From positions 8,150 to 56,384 of the forward strand of contig JAHBMJ010004619.1 in assembly GCA_018398765.1 (NCBI GenBank): a stretch of DNA of 48,235 nt, read 5' to 3'. Position numbers and translations under genes: made by a program. The notes beneath the pieces are model-generated. The model was not told the DNA's origin. It made no database searches and was given only the letters and a program-made list of their open reading frames with translations. Each line of letters begins with the position of its first letter. The stretch's first letter is position 1. This document shows positions 12,380 through 23,800 of this stretch, piece after piece. Origin of the DNA: Chromera velia (lineage: Eukaryota; Sar; Chromeraceae).

Positions 12380-13454
12380 CGTGCGTGCTTGTGTGTGTGC
12401 AAACTCTGCATGCAGGGGTATTCCGAATCCGACAACACATGGGAGCCCCGGGCAAACATCCTGGCCTTTCCCGAGTGAGTCGGGGAGGGAATCTGTTCAA
12501 TGATTTAGGTAGAGGGAGAGGGAGAAAATGAGAATGGGGGAGTGACTGAAAAAGCTCGAAAAGTGCAGCTCCTTGTTGCGTCTGTCTGTCCGTCCGTCTG
12601 TCCGTCCGTCTGTCTGTATGTCTGTCTTCTGAAAGAAAAGAAGAGAAAAAGGAAGGAAAGGACGATATAGTTTGTCTCGGTGTCTTTCTGTCTATCTTTG
12701 TTTCTTTCTTTCTCGGTCTGTCTCCAATTCGCTTCACTCATGCCCTCTCCCCCCCCCGCCATCTGTCTTCACGATGCTTCCTCTCAACTTCCGTTGTCCC
12801 CGGGGCCACTTCGAACACACTGACAAGTTCAGCCTGCATTGACTCACGTGCGTCTGGGTTTTCTTGTCTTTGTAGCTTTGGATGAGTCAGGACGAAAGTA
12901 GATGAGGTGAAGTCTTTTGTCTTCTTCTTGTTCAGGTCGAAGGTAGAGGAGGTGAAGGCTTGCTACCGGGGCAAGAAGAGGTTCAAGGAGAGGGAATCGT
13001 GGGTGAAGGAACGTCTGAAGAAGGGCAAGAAACTGCCGGTCAGTGCGTGCGTCAGTGAGGCAGAGATGGAGGCAAGCAGGCAGGGAAGCGGGAAGGCGGC
13101 CATGCAGGCAGTCGGAAGAGTAAGCGAGGAAATTGGAAGGTTGGGAAGGGGCAAATAAGGAGAACAGCGCGTGTCCGTTTTGCCGCCCGGTGGCTCCTTT
13201 TTTCTTACTGGCGTGAAGGTCCAAAAAGTGCACAACGAAGACGAAATGGGAGAGAGCCAAGAAGGGCACTAGGCAGGCAGGCACGGAAGAAGGAAAGACG
13301 GAAGTGAAGAATACAGGAGAGAAAGAAGACAGCTAAGGAACGAGCAAGCCAGCAAGCAAGCACGAAGGAAAAAAGAAGGGAAGAAAGAAAGAAAGAAAGA
13401 AACAAACAAACAAACAAACAATTAAAGAACGAAAGAAAGGAAAAAAAAAAAGGA

Positions 13455-13485
<31 letters not shown>

Positions 13486-13654
13486 GAAGGAAGGAAGAAA
13501 GAAAAAAAGAAAGAAAGAAAGAAAGAAAGAAGGCAGGACGGAAAGAAAGAAAGAAAGAAAGAAAGAAGGAAGGCAGGACGGAAAGAAAGAAAGAAAGAAA
13601 GAAAGAAGGCAGGACGGAAAGAAAGAAAGAAAGAAGGAAGGAAGGCAGGACGGA

Positions 13655-13686
<32 letters not shown>

Positions 13687-16600
13687 AAAAGAGAGAGAGA
13701 GAGAGAGAGAGAGAAACAAAGAATTAAAGAAAAAAAAAGGAAGAGAGGCAGAAAGACAAACGTGCAAACATTCCGGACAGACGGACGGACGGAAGGTGCC
13801 TTCATGCATACAGAATGAACAGATGAAGGACAAGAGCACCAGCTTGAACCTGAGAATCATCTCTCAAGATATATAAGTAAATGCATGACCCACAACACAT
13901 CTTTACGTGAATGGACCAATGCAGAAAGCGTACATCGATGCCGACCCAGGGCTAGCGGAATTCCGGAAGAAGTGCCGCAGCAAGAGGAAGCGGCAGAGTG
14001 ATACGTCCTATCGTAAACTAGAAGCGCGGCGATCTGAGGAGAAAAAAAGAAGGAGCGGTTTCTTTGAAAGCCTTATGGCTGCGTCCAGAGGGGGGAAGCC
14101 AAAGAAGAAACATGGTAAAAAGAAAGACGACAAAAAGCGAAAAGAAAGGGAAGGGCGTCTGCTGAAAAAAGGTTCAACGAAAAAGAGGAAAGCGAAGGAT
14201 ATGACTTCTTCTTCCTCTGACGATGACAGTGACTCCTCAAGTGATGCAGCATCTGATTCCTCCCGTTCGGTCTCCTCCTCTCGTTCCGTCTCGGAGAGGG
14301 AGTCAGATTCAGATTCGGAGATGTCCCCAGAGGCATTTGCGAGGAAGGAAAGAAAGAGAAGAGAGAAGGATCTCAGAGACAAAAAGAGACGAGGCAAAGA
14401 GAAAGAGAAAGGCAAGAAACTGAAGAAGCGACCAGAGAAAAGAGCACGAAAAGATCACACCAGGGACAGAGAGAGGGAACAAGAAGGCTCCCGACGCCAC
14501 CGCACAGAGAGAGAGAGGGACTCAGGTAAGTCCAGCGGAACGTCCATTCATCGTCTCTCCAGACTGACTGTCCCCCTACCAACGTTCAGACAGACAGACA
14601 GACAGACAGACAGGCAGGCAGGCAGGCAGGAAGGAAGGAAGGAAAAAAGGCCAATGCAGGGCAGGGCGAAGCGTGAGACAGATACTACAGCGACTCACTC
14701 TTCTTCGCGTTCCTTCATTGACCTCTCTTCACCGATTATCCTCTTCGTCTAGTGTAGTCTCTTATCCTTCCCTCCCTCCCTTTGTCTCTCTTTTTCTTTT
14801 TCTCCTCTCCTTCAATCTATCCTCTCTCCCTGCAGTCAATCAACCCCCAATTGTCTGTTCTTTCTTTCTTTCTTTGTACTTCCTCTGCAGACCCGCCATC
14901 TTCGTCCTCTGCTTCGGCCTCTGCATCCGCTTCGGCTTCCGCTTCAGCGTCGGCCTCCGCAGGAGCAGTCAACAGGGGGCTCCAGGGCCCCCAACAGCTC
15001 CCGAATTCCTCATCGTCTGCCTCTGCCTCTGCGGCTGCGGCTGCGGCGGCGGCAGCCAATGGGGGCGGCGTGAACGTGGCAGCTGGCGTGAACGGTCAGA
15101 GCTCCATCGGCCACTTGAGCTCAATGTCGTCCTCCCTCCCGGACCCTGAGCAGGACGACGAGTGGCCCACGTGCTCTCCTCTCAAGTTGGAGCGCAGGGA
15201 GACCAGGCAGAAGTTCAGCGACAAGTTCTCATGCATCTGTCCGCAGGTGGGAGGGAGAAGAAGGGGGGGGGGGTGTCGAGAGCATGCAAGCGAGAAACAA
15301 AGAGGAAAAGAACTGGAAAAGGACGGGTTTGTTGGTGTGTCTGGCTGTGTGTGCGTGTTCGTGTGAGGATGGTTTGTGGGGAGTGTAGAGAAGACTCCTT
15401 TTTTTCGCTTTTCTTTCTCATTTGTCCTTTCAGGTTCCCCTGGTGACCTCACAGGCATATCAGGCGTTCATCGACTACTTTGAGAAGACAGAGTGGGACG
15501 ACATGGTAGCTGGGCAAGACAGACTTGGTGTTTCTTTCTTTTCTAAGCTCTGCTCTCTGCTTAATTTCGTTTTGAGTCTGTCTTCCTGCTTTCTGCTTTC
15601 TTTCTCCCTTTCTTCTTTTCCGTTTTCTTCTCTTTCCGGCTCTCTTTTCTTGTGTGTTCCATTTTGGCTCTTTTGATTTCTCTTTTTCGCTCTCATTTTA
15701 CGGCTTTCTTTGCTCTGCTGGTTTGCTTGCTTCATTTCCTTTTTCCTGTGCCCTCCGCCCTCTGCCCTTTGTGTACGTGCGAGACAGAGACTGTGTGTAT
15801 GCGTAGATCTACGCTTCTGTGTGTCTGTATCTGTCTGCTACGCGCATGCGGAACCCTCGAGGGGGGTGCACCTCTCTCGTACCCCCATTATTGTTTCTCC
15901 CAAGGAAGGGGGGGACGGAATGGCAATTCCCTCTCATGCAGTCTGCATGTGCGTTTGCTGAATTGCCTCAATGCCTGCCTGCCTGCCTTCCTGCCTGTGT
16001 GTGCTTGCGTGGATGCATACAGCACATCGTCAAGTGTCTCACCTGCCGCGCCGTCAAGCACGCCGACTGCCACCTCCAGTGCATTAACGTGAGTGAGTAA
16101 GTCAGCCAGAGGGAGCCGCGCTCTCTCTTCACATGCAGCCAACCGCCCGCCTGCCTGCCTCTCTCTCTCTCTCTGTGCTTCCTAACCCGACCCGATGTCT
16201 TCTCTTCTCTCTCTTCTCTTCTCTTCGTGCACATCTACAGGAAGGAAGGAATTAAGGGGGGGGAGGGAGGTGGATGCATCAATGAAGAAAAAAAGTAAAG
16301 CGATTGATTTCTGCCTGGGTCTTTCTTGCGCTCTCTCTACCGCTTCTCTGTTTGCCGCTAGTCGACAGCAGAAAAAATCATTTCGCTCGGATCCTTCCTT
16401 TCCTTTTTTCTCATTGATACGGAAAGAGAGATCACACATGCCTTCCGACAAAGCGAAGCACTAATCAAATGCACTTCCGCAGACAGCAATCTCCCTCTGC
16501 TTCACAAAACATAAAGACAGACAGACAAAGAGACTGACTGATTGAGAGAAAGGGAAAGTGGGAGCAGATCCAGTCGCGTCCCTTCCCTCCCCTCCCTTGA

Positions 16601-17476
16601 TCGAAAAATTGGACCAAGAGACCAACCTATACACCTGCCTGACGCACGCACGCATGCCCATACACTCACTCCCTCGCGTTCATTCATTACAGGACGGAAG
16701 GAACCTCGAGAATGTGCCCCCGCACTATCTGGAGACGATGGCACGAATCATCAAACACACATTCAAGTGCCCCACGTGCAGAATCTTCGAGACGGTCGGT
16801 CAGTGAGTTGGGTCGTTGGTTATTTCTACCTATCCTTCTCGAAAGACAGGCAGAAAGGGCGAACGTGCGTGCATTTCTTCTGTCGGGGTCCGTCAGCTCA
16901 CAACTCCCCGTTCTCTTTCCTCAGCCTGTCTTCGTTCGAAGAATTATTCAAGGCACTGTGCGACGACAAGTCACTCTCTTGCGGAGAAAGACTCTCTGGT
17001 GCTCATGCACTTTCTTGTTTTTTTTTCTTTTACGAAAGTGAATGCACACGTCGTTCTCCTTCCTTCCCTTCATTCCTGCAGGACCCTTTGAGTCTAGTCA
17101 CAGAGGTCTTCTTTCATACAGAAAAAGAATTCTGCAAAAACGCATGCAAAATTCCTGCAGGACCCTTTGAGTCTTGTCACAGAGGTCTTCGCGTTGAAGC
17201 TGGTGACCGCCGAGATGAGGGGTCCTTCTACAAGGGACGGGTACCGGAACATTTTTTTGAACCTGGAGAGACACGCGTTCGAGTCCGCAGCCACCCAATT
17301 CAACTGCATCCAGCAGGGCGCGCTGGCAGCAGCCCAGACCGGAGAGGAGCACTCGGCCACGCCTGACCACCCCCTGCCTGACCATCCTCTGATGGACCCC
17401 ACAAACAACAACAGGTGGAGCAAGGACGGCCTGGCGTTGGAGGATTTTGCCCCGGATAAGCTGGGTGCGTGTGTGT

Positions 17477-17513
<37 letters not shown>

Positions 17514-17521
17514 CGTGCGTG

Positions 17522-17552
<31 letters not shown>

Positions 17553-20525
17553 AGAGGGATTAAGAAATAAACTATGATGCATTCATTCATTCAATTATCG
17601 AGGGAAGGGACGGGAGAATTGATGGCACTTGCAGTACAGCGTGGAGGAAAATATGTGGCATTTTTATTTGTGTGCGTGTACACATGCGCGCACGCCCTTG
17701 GTTGCTTGCGCTGGTTTACCAGAGACCCTCTACAAGTCGAGACGAGACGACAGGGTTCCTGTGGGGGGAGCACGAAGGAAAAAGGAGAGAGAAAGAGAGA
17801 GAGACTGCTGCAGATGCGAGCAGACGTTTTGTCCGTGCGCAGAAAGAATGGACGGCCCCCGCGACCAGACATGCAGGCAGGCAGATGATTTGTACCGGCA
17901 TGATGATATGCTTGAGCAGTTACCCGTTTGTGCTTGTTGACTCGTCCCTTGTAAATCCGTCCTTCCTTTCCTTTCCTTTTTCACTCTTGTCTGTATCTGT
18001 CTGTGGCTGTTCCTGCGTGTGTATGCATGGATGTGCAGAGTCTGTGGAGGTCCGGTGCGTGAGTGTGGACCCGGACCCGAGGAAAGAGTGGCCAGAGCAC
18101 AGATGGCCCGCAGCAGGGAAACTCTGGGTGAGTTTGTGGGTGCATNNNNNNNNNNNNNNNNNNNNNNNNNNNNNNNNNNNNNNNNNNNNNNNNNNNNNNN
18201 NNNNNNNNNNNNNNNNNNNNNNNNNNNNNNNNNNNGGGGGGGGGGGGGGAAGGAGAAACAGAGCGCTTGCGCTCTGACTTATTTTCTTGCTTTTCCTTTT
18301 TTTCCCCCCCGTCTTTCTGTCTGTCCTTCTCTTTCCTGTTTTGCACCGTGATTGATTGCCTTCCATGCATAGGTCCTCTCGGATTCTGCGGGTGACTTCA
18401 TGGAGGAATGAATCAACTGATTGGTCTTGCAGTCAGAATTCTCTATGATGGACTGGTTGGGTCTCTCACGCTCTCTTCTTTCTCTTGCTTCTTGCCATCC
18501 TTCGCTCTTCTTTCTTGTCATGTGTTTTCTTTCTTTCTTTTCAGTTCCGCATCAGAGTGATGAACAGACAACAGCGGAGCTTTATGGCCAACGTGAACCC
18601 GTGCGTGGTGGATTTCTCTGAGCCGGCCCTGGTAGATCAACACGGAGACAAAGATGGAGTTTTCCCTGAACTCCTGGCGAACCATCTGAACAGGTCTCTC
18701 TCTCTCTCTCTCTCTCCCTCTCTCTCTCTATCTCTCTATCTCTTTGTGTGTGTCTCCGCCCTCATGCGTGTCTCTGTCTATCTGTTTCGCGTGCATGTCT
18801 CTCTCTTCGTTCTCTTCTCTCTGCGCGTCGAAGCAATGAATGAAGGACCTTCTCTCCCCCCGCCCCAGGGGAAAGGTTTTTTCCCCACAAAAATCTTCAC
18901 GCGGAATGTTGCACTTCACCTTCTGACCTGAAGGACAAAAATTTCGACTGCACACGTGCGTCTGGATGGATGCTGAAGGAAAATTAAGAAAAATGAACTT
19001 CCAGGCCTGCCTTCACTCCCCCCACCCATAGACGCCTGTCTCCCTGCCTGCCTGCAGAAGAAAAGACACGCCCCTGAACCTGGGCCATTGCCTCAAGGCG
19101 CAGGCGCACACGATGTCGGTATTCAGTACAGTGAACTCCCGTCCTTTCAAACTGGACGCGGCTGGCAACCCTGAGGTGGAAATACGGTGCACCAGCTTCG
19201 GGGTCCGTTTTTTTTATTTTCATACAGAATAAATGCATGTATAAGAATAAATGCATGCTGAGGTGGACGTGCGATGCAGCAGCTTCGGGTCCGTTTTTTT
19301 TGTGCGTCTTTCTCTTTCTTTATCTCCTTTCTCTACCCATTTCTGTTCATGTTCAGCTCTGTCTCTCTTATGTGTGTTAGGATGTGTGTGCGCGTGTCTC
19401 TCTCTCGCAATTGCGTTCGTTTGTTGCAAATGACGGAATAAAAGTTGGCCCAGAAAAGAGAAGAGAAGAGAGGAGAAGAGGGGCCTTGCTCAGAGAATGA
19501 CGAGACCTCCGAGGGAGAAAATGTCATGAGGGGATTTTCCCGTTGGTTCGTTGTCTCTCTCTCTCTCTCTCTCTCCCCGTCTACCAATATAGCCTTCCGC
19601 ATTTTTCCGTCTCTGTCTCTGACGGCATCGAGTTGAGGACAAGAGAGGGAGGAATTCCTTCTTCCTTCCTGTTTTCTTTCCTTCAGTCTCTCTCTCTCAT
19701 CGTTTCAACCTGTCAATCCACCCATCTCGATCTGTCTGAAAGTGCTGTCCAGTCCGATCAAACACTACTATTCCGTCCTTCCCTCTGTGCCTGCCTGCCT
19801 GCCCATGGTCGGAATGGACTTTCTTTTGTTTTGCATAATTGCAGATGAGGGTCAGAGAGGACCCCCCAGTGGCTCCCTATCCCTCAGGGAAAGCGGTGGC
19901 GGCCATTGCGGGGAAACCCTATGGGAAGGGCTACGGGTGGGTAGATGGGTAGTGGGGTGGTGCCAGGGTATTCCTTCCACAGGGTCGACAGAGGATCGCA
20001 TGTGTGAGGGGTGGTTGTTCTGTGGGCGTGAGGTTCGATGTGTGCTCCCTCTCTTCCTTTTTTTTTTTTCTTTCTGTTTTGTCTATTTGTGATCCGAATT
20101 GATCGCCTTGCGGGTGTGTTCGCACCCCTCCCTTCCTTTTATTCTGACATGATTCTGCTGGCAAAGACACACACCGAAGCTTTGTCCTGATGCATGCCAT
20201 GCAGGTACGTTGTAGCGGCAATGGCCACAACAAAGAAGACGGTGGAGGAACTGGCAGATCTGGTCGTGCAGAAGGCCACAATGCCTCTTGACGTAGCAGA
20301 ACAAGTTGTCAGTCCTCCCTTAATTCTTCTCTTTTTTTTGTTTATTTCTTGCTCCTTCGATTCTTTCTTCTGCTTTCTTCAGTTGCTTTTGTTTTCATCC
20401 TCGTTTCTTTCTTTCGTTCTTTCGGGGTCGTTTGATGAGCAAATCTCGGGCTCCTTGGATGTGTGGATGTATGTGCATTGGGACGGTGAGATGGATGGAA
20501 CAGGATACGGTGGTCTGTCCGATCT

Positions 20526-20556
<31 letters not shown>

Positions 20557-20798
20557 GTGTTCATTTGATCTCTCCCTCCCTTTCTGTGTGTGTTCAAACC
20601 GCTGCCTACCGCACTTACAAAGACAGAACAAAGATAACATTGTGATCTTTCCAAGTCGAATCACTGCATCTGCCCTAGCTGCAGGACCTGGATCTGGTGG
20701 CAGGCACAAACCAACAAGACGAGGACGCCGAAGTGATGGTCGGTGGGGGGATGGGGGGGGGGAGTGAAGGGGTGTGCGCCTTGACTTTCTTTTTCTGC

Positions 20799-20829
<31 letters not shown>

Positions 20830-23800
20830 GNGGGGGGGGGGGGTTGAGATCCAGCGAGGGCTGAGTGAGAGAGAGTCTCCGTTGCCCCCTGCAGGCTGTC
20901 TGTCTTTCATCCGAGTGACTTCATGAGGGGCCTCTTTATTCCTTCCTTCCTGGCTGCGTTTCCTGTTCTGTCTGTCCCTTTTCTTTCTTTCTTTCTTTCC
21001 TGTCTCTCTCGTTCCCTTTAGCCGTTGGTTGATCCTCCGAGGGGCTGCTTGCTCGACTGGTTGCATGACTGCATGCAGGAGATTTGTATTCGGGAGAATC
21101 TGAAGCTGAAAGATCAACTGGTAGGGGGCAAGATTCGCACTCCCGTCCGGACTTTCAAATGCAAGTGAGTGAGTGAGTGAGTGGATTACTGCACCATTGT
21201 GTAGAGAAGCAGGGAAAGGGAGGGTTAGAGGGGGGAGAGGAACAATGGTTTTGTTTTGAAGGGGTTCGTTTTGTTGAGAAACCTGAAGAGACGTCACGTT
21301 TTTCTTTTTTCGGGAATCCTGACGGTATACAGACGGAAGAGGAGGAACGGAAGAAATCGAAAGAACAAAGGGAAATGAATTAAAGGATGACACACACACG
21401 GTTTTGTTGGTTTTTTTTTTTTTCATTCTCCTAGCTCTCTAAATTTGAGGCCCTTTCGACTTTCATCATCTCATCCTTTAGCTTATTGTTTCTTCCTTCT
21501 TTTCTTCCCTCCCTGCCTGCCTGCCTCAATTCTCTCTCGTCTCCCCTCTCTCCCCCCCGCAAATCCAAAGCAATGAAGTCGTCTTGCATGTCCTCACTTT
21601 CTGTCTTCTGTATCTCTCCTCTCTTTTGCCCTTCTTTTCTGGCAACCCCTCGCCCTTTGGCTTGAATTCTCTTTCTTTCTCTCTCTCTCTCTCTGTTTCT
21701 CCCCATGTATGTGAATACATATGTGTATGTGTGTGTGTGAGTGTGTGTGTATGTGTGTGCAGACATGTCAATTGCTTCGACCTTCACAGCTTCATTGCCG
21801 TTGGGAAAGGAATCAAGTCAGTACTTTTCTTTTGAGTCAGACGGATAGTTTGAGACGGTCATCAAGAACATCAATGCCCTTTAGAGGGAGAGACAGAGAG
21901 AGGGAGAAGGGAGGGGCGATTGTGTGCGCGGTCTTCCTTTGTTGCTCTATCTGAAGGGAGGAAGACGAGGAGGACTTTATGACTCTTCTTTGATCCTCCA
22001 GAAGCATTCAATTTCCTTTCGTCTTCCTCGGATTGCAGACATTAATCAAAACTTTATCCTTCAGCCTCCTTCCCTCCGTCCCTCTCTGTGTTGCGGCGTG
22101 CCGTGGACCCATGTGAAACTTGTGCATGCATATCGATATGCATCCATGTTAGTTTGTATGTGTCTATGTACCCCCCCTTTGCATTCGTGAGTGCAGGCCC
22201 GGCTCCTCCGTGTGGCAGCAGAAGATGACGCCCCTGGTTGCCTCGCGACTCCAGTGCCCCGTGTGCCACATAAAGGTTGGCAGGGAGGTAGGGGGGTGCA
22301 GGGGGTTAGGGTGCTGTGGGGGTCTCTGTCTGTCTCCCCCCTTTGTCCTCGTGTATCGATTCTTTCCCGATTGCCTTTGCGACTTCAGGTCTGCGATCTT
22401 TATGTTTTTTTGTTAAGTGAAGGAAGAACGGATACGCTTTTCTTGACGCTCAGTTGCAATTCTGCTGTTCTGGTGAGGAGGCAAAAAAGGGAAAAGAGGA
22501 ATGCGTGCAGGTGCGTGACCTCTCCGAACTGTTTGTGGATTCCTTCGTGATGGAGATCCTTCGGCAAACCAACGAACGGGAAATTGGGGTCAGTCGTTGT
22601 GCCTGGTTTTCTCTTCTGAAGATCTTATAATTTGGATCTGTCTGTTGTGGTGTCTCATGAGGGTCTGGACAAGTTTTCTTTTTGCGTTTTTGTATGTGAG
22701 CTCCATTTATTTCTGCGCCGGGGAGTGAGCATTTGCTTTTTACCCCTGGTTCTCGGAGTAGGACGGTACAGAGTGCTTTGAAGCCGAATCCTTTCTGTCA
22801 ATCCAATTCTGCTTTTCCTTTCTGGACTGTTCAATAAATATTCTTCAAGACGATGCAGTCTCTGTGACACGAAAAAAGAGATCGGAGAGCAGACTGCATG
22901 CGGTGTGGTGTGCTCACTTTGTCTCTCTCTCTCTCTGTCTCTCTCTCTCTCTTTTTATGGGAAGTCGTGGAAGTCCGTTCGTGTTTGCCTGCCTGCCTGC
23001 CTTCCTTCATGGCTGCATGGCTGTATGGCCCCTCGGCTTGTCCCTGCAGGTCCTCCTGAAGCCCGAGAACCGAGGCCAGCCAGGAGCGAAGCTTTGGGAG
23101 GTGTGTCTCTGTCTGAATGACGTTCATGTGTTTCTTCTGTCTCTTTGGCTTTTTATGCTGCCTTCATGGAGACAGAGAGAAAAGGCATCGATTGTTGTGT
23201 CCTTTAATTTCCGCTATCTTCCTTAAGTCTTTCTTTTGTTCTTTCCCCCTCCCCCTCTCTCCCTCCCGCTTCCCGGACAAGCTCCCAAGCTCTCTTCTTT
23301 CTTTTCTATTCTCTCTCCTGCAGGTCTCAGAGAGAGAGAAAGACGAGCACATGAATGGTCAGTCAGCGAGTCAGTCAGTCAGTCGGTCAGTCAGAGAGCG
23401 AGAGAGTCAGTCAGTCACTCAGTCAGTCGGTCAGTCAGTCAGTCAGTCAGAGAGTGAGCGAGTCAGTCAGTCAGTCAGAGAGTGAGCGAGTCAGTCAGTC
23501 AGTCAGTCAGCGAGTCAGTCAGTCAGTCAGTCAGCGAGTCAGTCAGCGAGTCAGTCAGTCAGTCAGTCAGTCAGTCGGTCAGTCAGTCAGTCAGTCAAGT
23601 CCCTCTTGTGAGAGGGATGAATTGAGAGGGAGGATTTGTCGGATGCCTGTTGCGGTTTTGAATTCGTATACTTATTCTCTCTTTTTCTCTTTCTCTCTCT
23701 GAGCATGTGTGTGGGCGCGCGCAAGTGTTGAAAATACGTGGGTGTTTGGCCGTTCGGAATTGATTCCATTGTAAGTGCACATGCGGAAGACGAGACACAA

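Larger units (their letters stand above)
17161..20307 (+). other. PINIT-domain exons of the SUMO ligase
   Basis: Exons 17161-17464, 18039-18127, 18545-18693, 19058-19202, 19845-19936 and 20205-20307. Family-like landmarks are VEVRCVSVD...EWPEHRWP (compare the YDVQxWC...QWPQYA region of plant SIZ1), VEIRCTSFG (compare the C-FGVR strand near the domain end) and TTKKTVEELADLV (compare the VKRRTLQQVL helix). The PINIT domain of Siz/PIAS proteins recognises substrates. The middle part is the weakest: the assembly gap (18146-18235) follows exon 18039-18127, and one exon may be missing there. Identity is modest, so the call rests on order between PHD and SP-RING. Confidence 0.62.

Noticed and set aside
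13333-13860. Long Phe/Leu/Ser-rich minus-strand frame (membrane-protein look)
   Set aside because: It is the complement of the intronic (GAAA)n tract, with no splice or domain support.
13812-13876. Possible extra exon between 13038 and 13925
   Set aside because: It has an acag acceptor and a gtaaat donor, but the phase set by the previous exon gives an in-frame TAA at its end.
20895-20914. Tiny exon after ccctgcag before the SP-RING exon
   Set aside because: Its phase would force a stop in the following exon, whereas direct joining 20738 to 21022 keeps the frame.
23355-23702. Ser/Gln/Val repeat protein or satellite/CRISPR-like array
   Set aside because: It is a tetranucleotide (GTCA)n run at an intron start; there are no spacers and this is a nuclear eukaryotic context.
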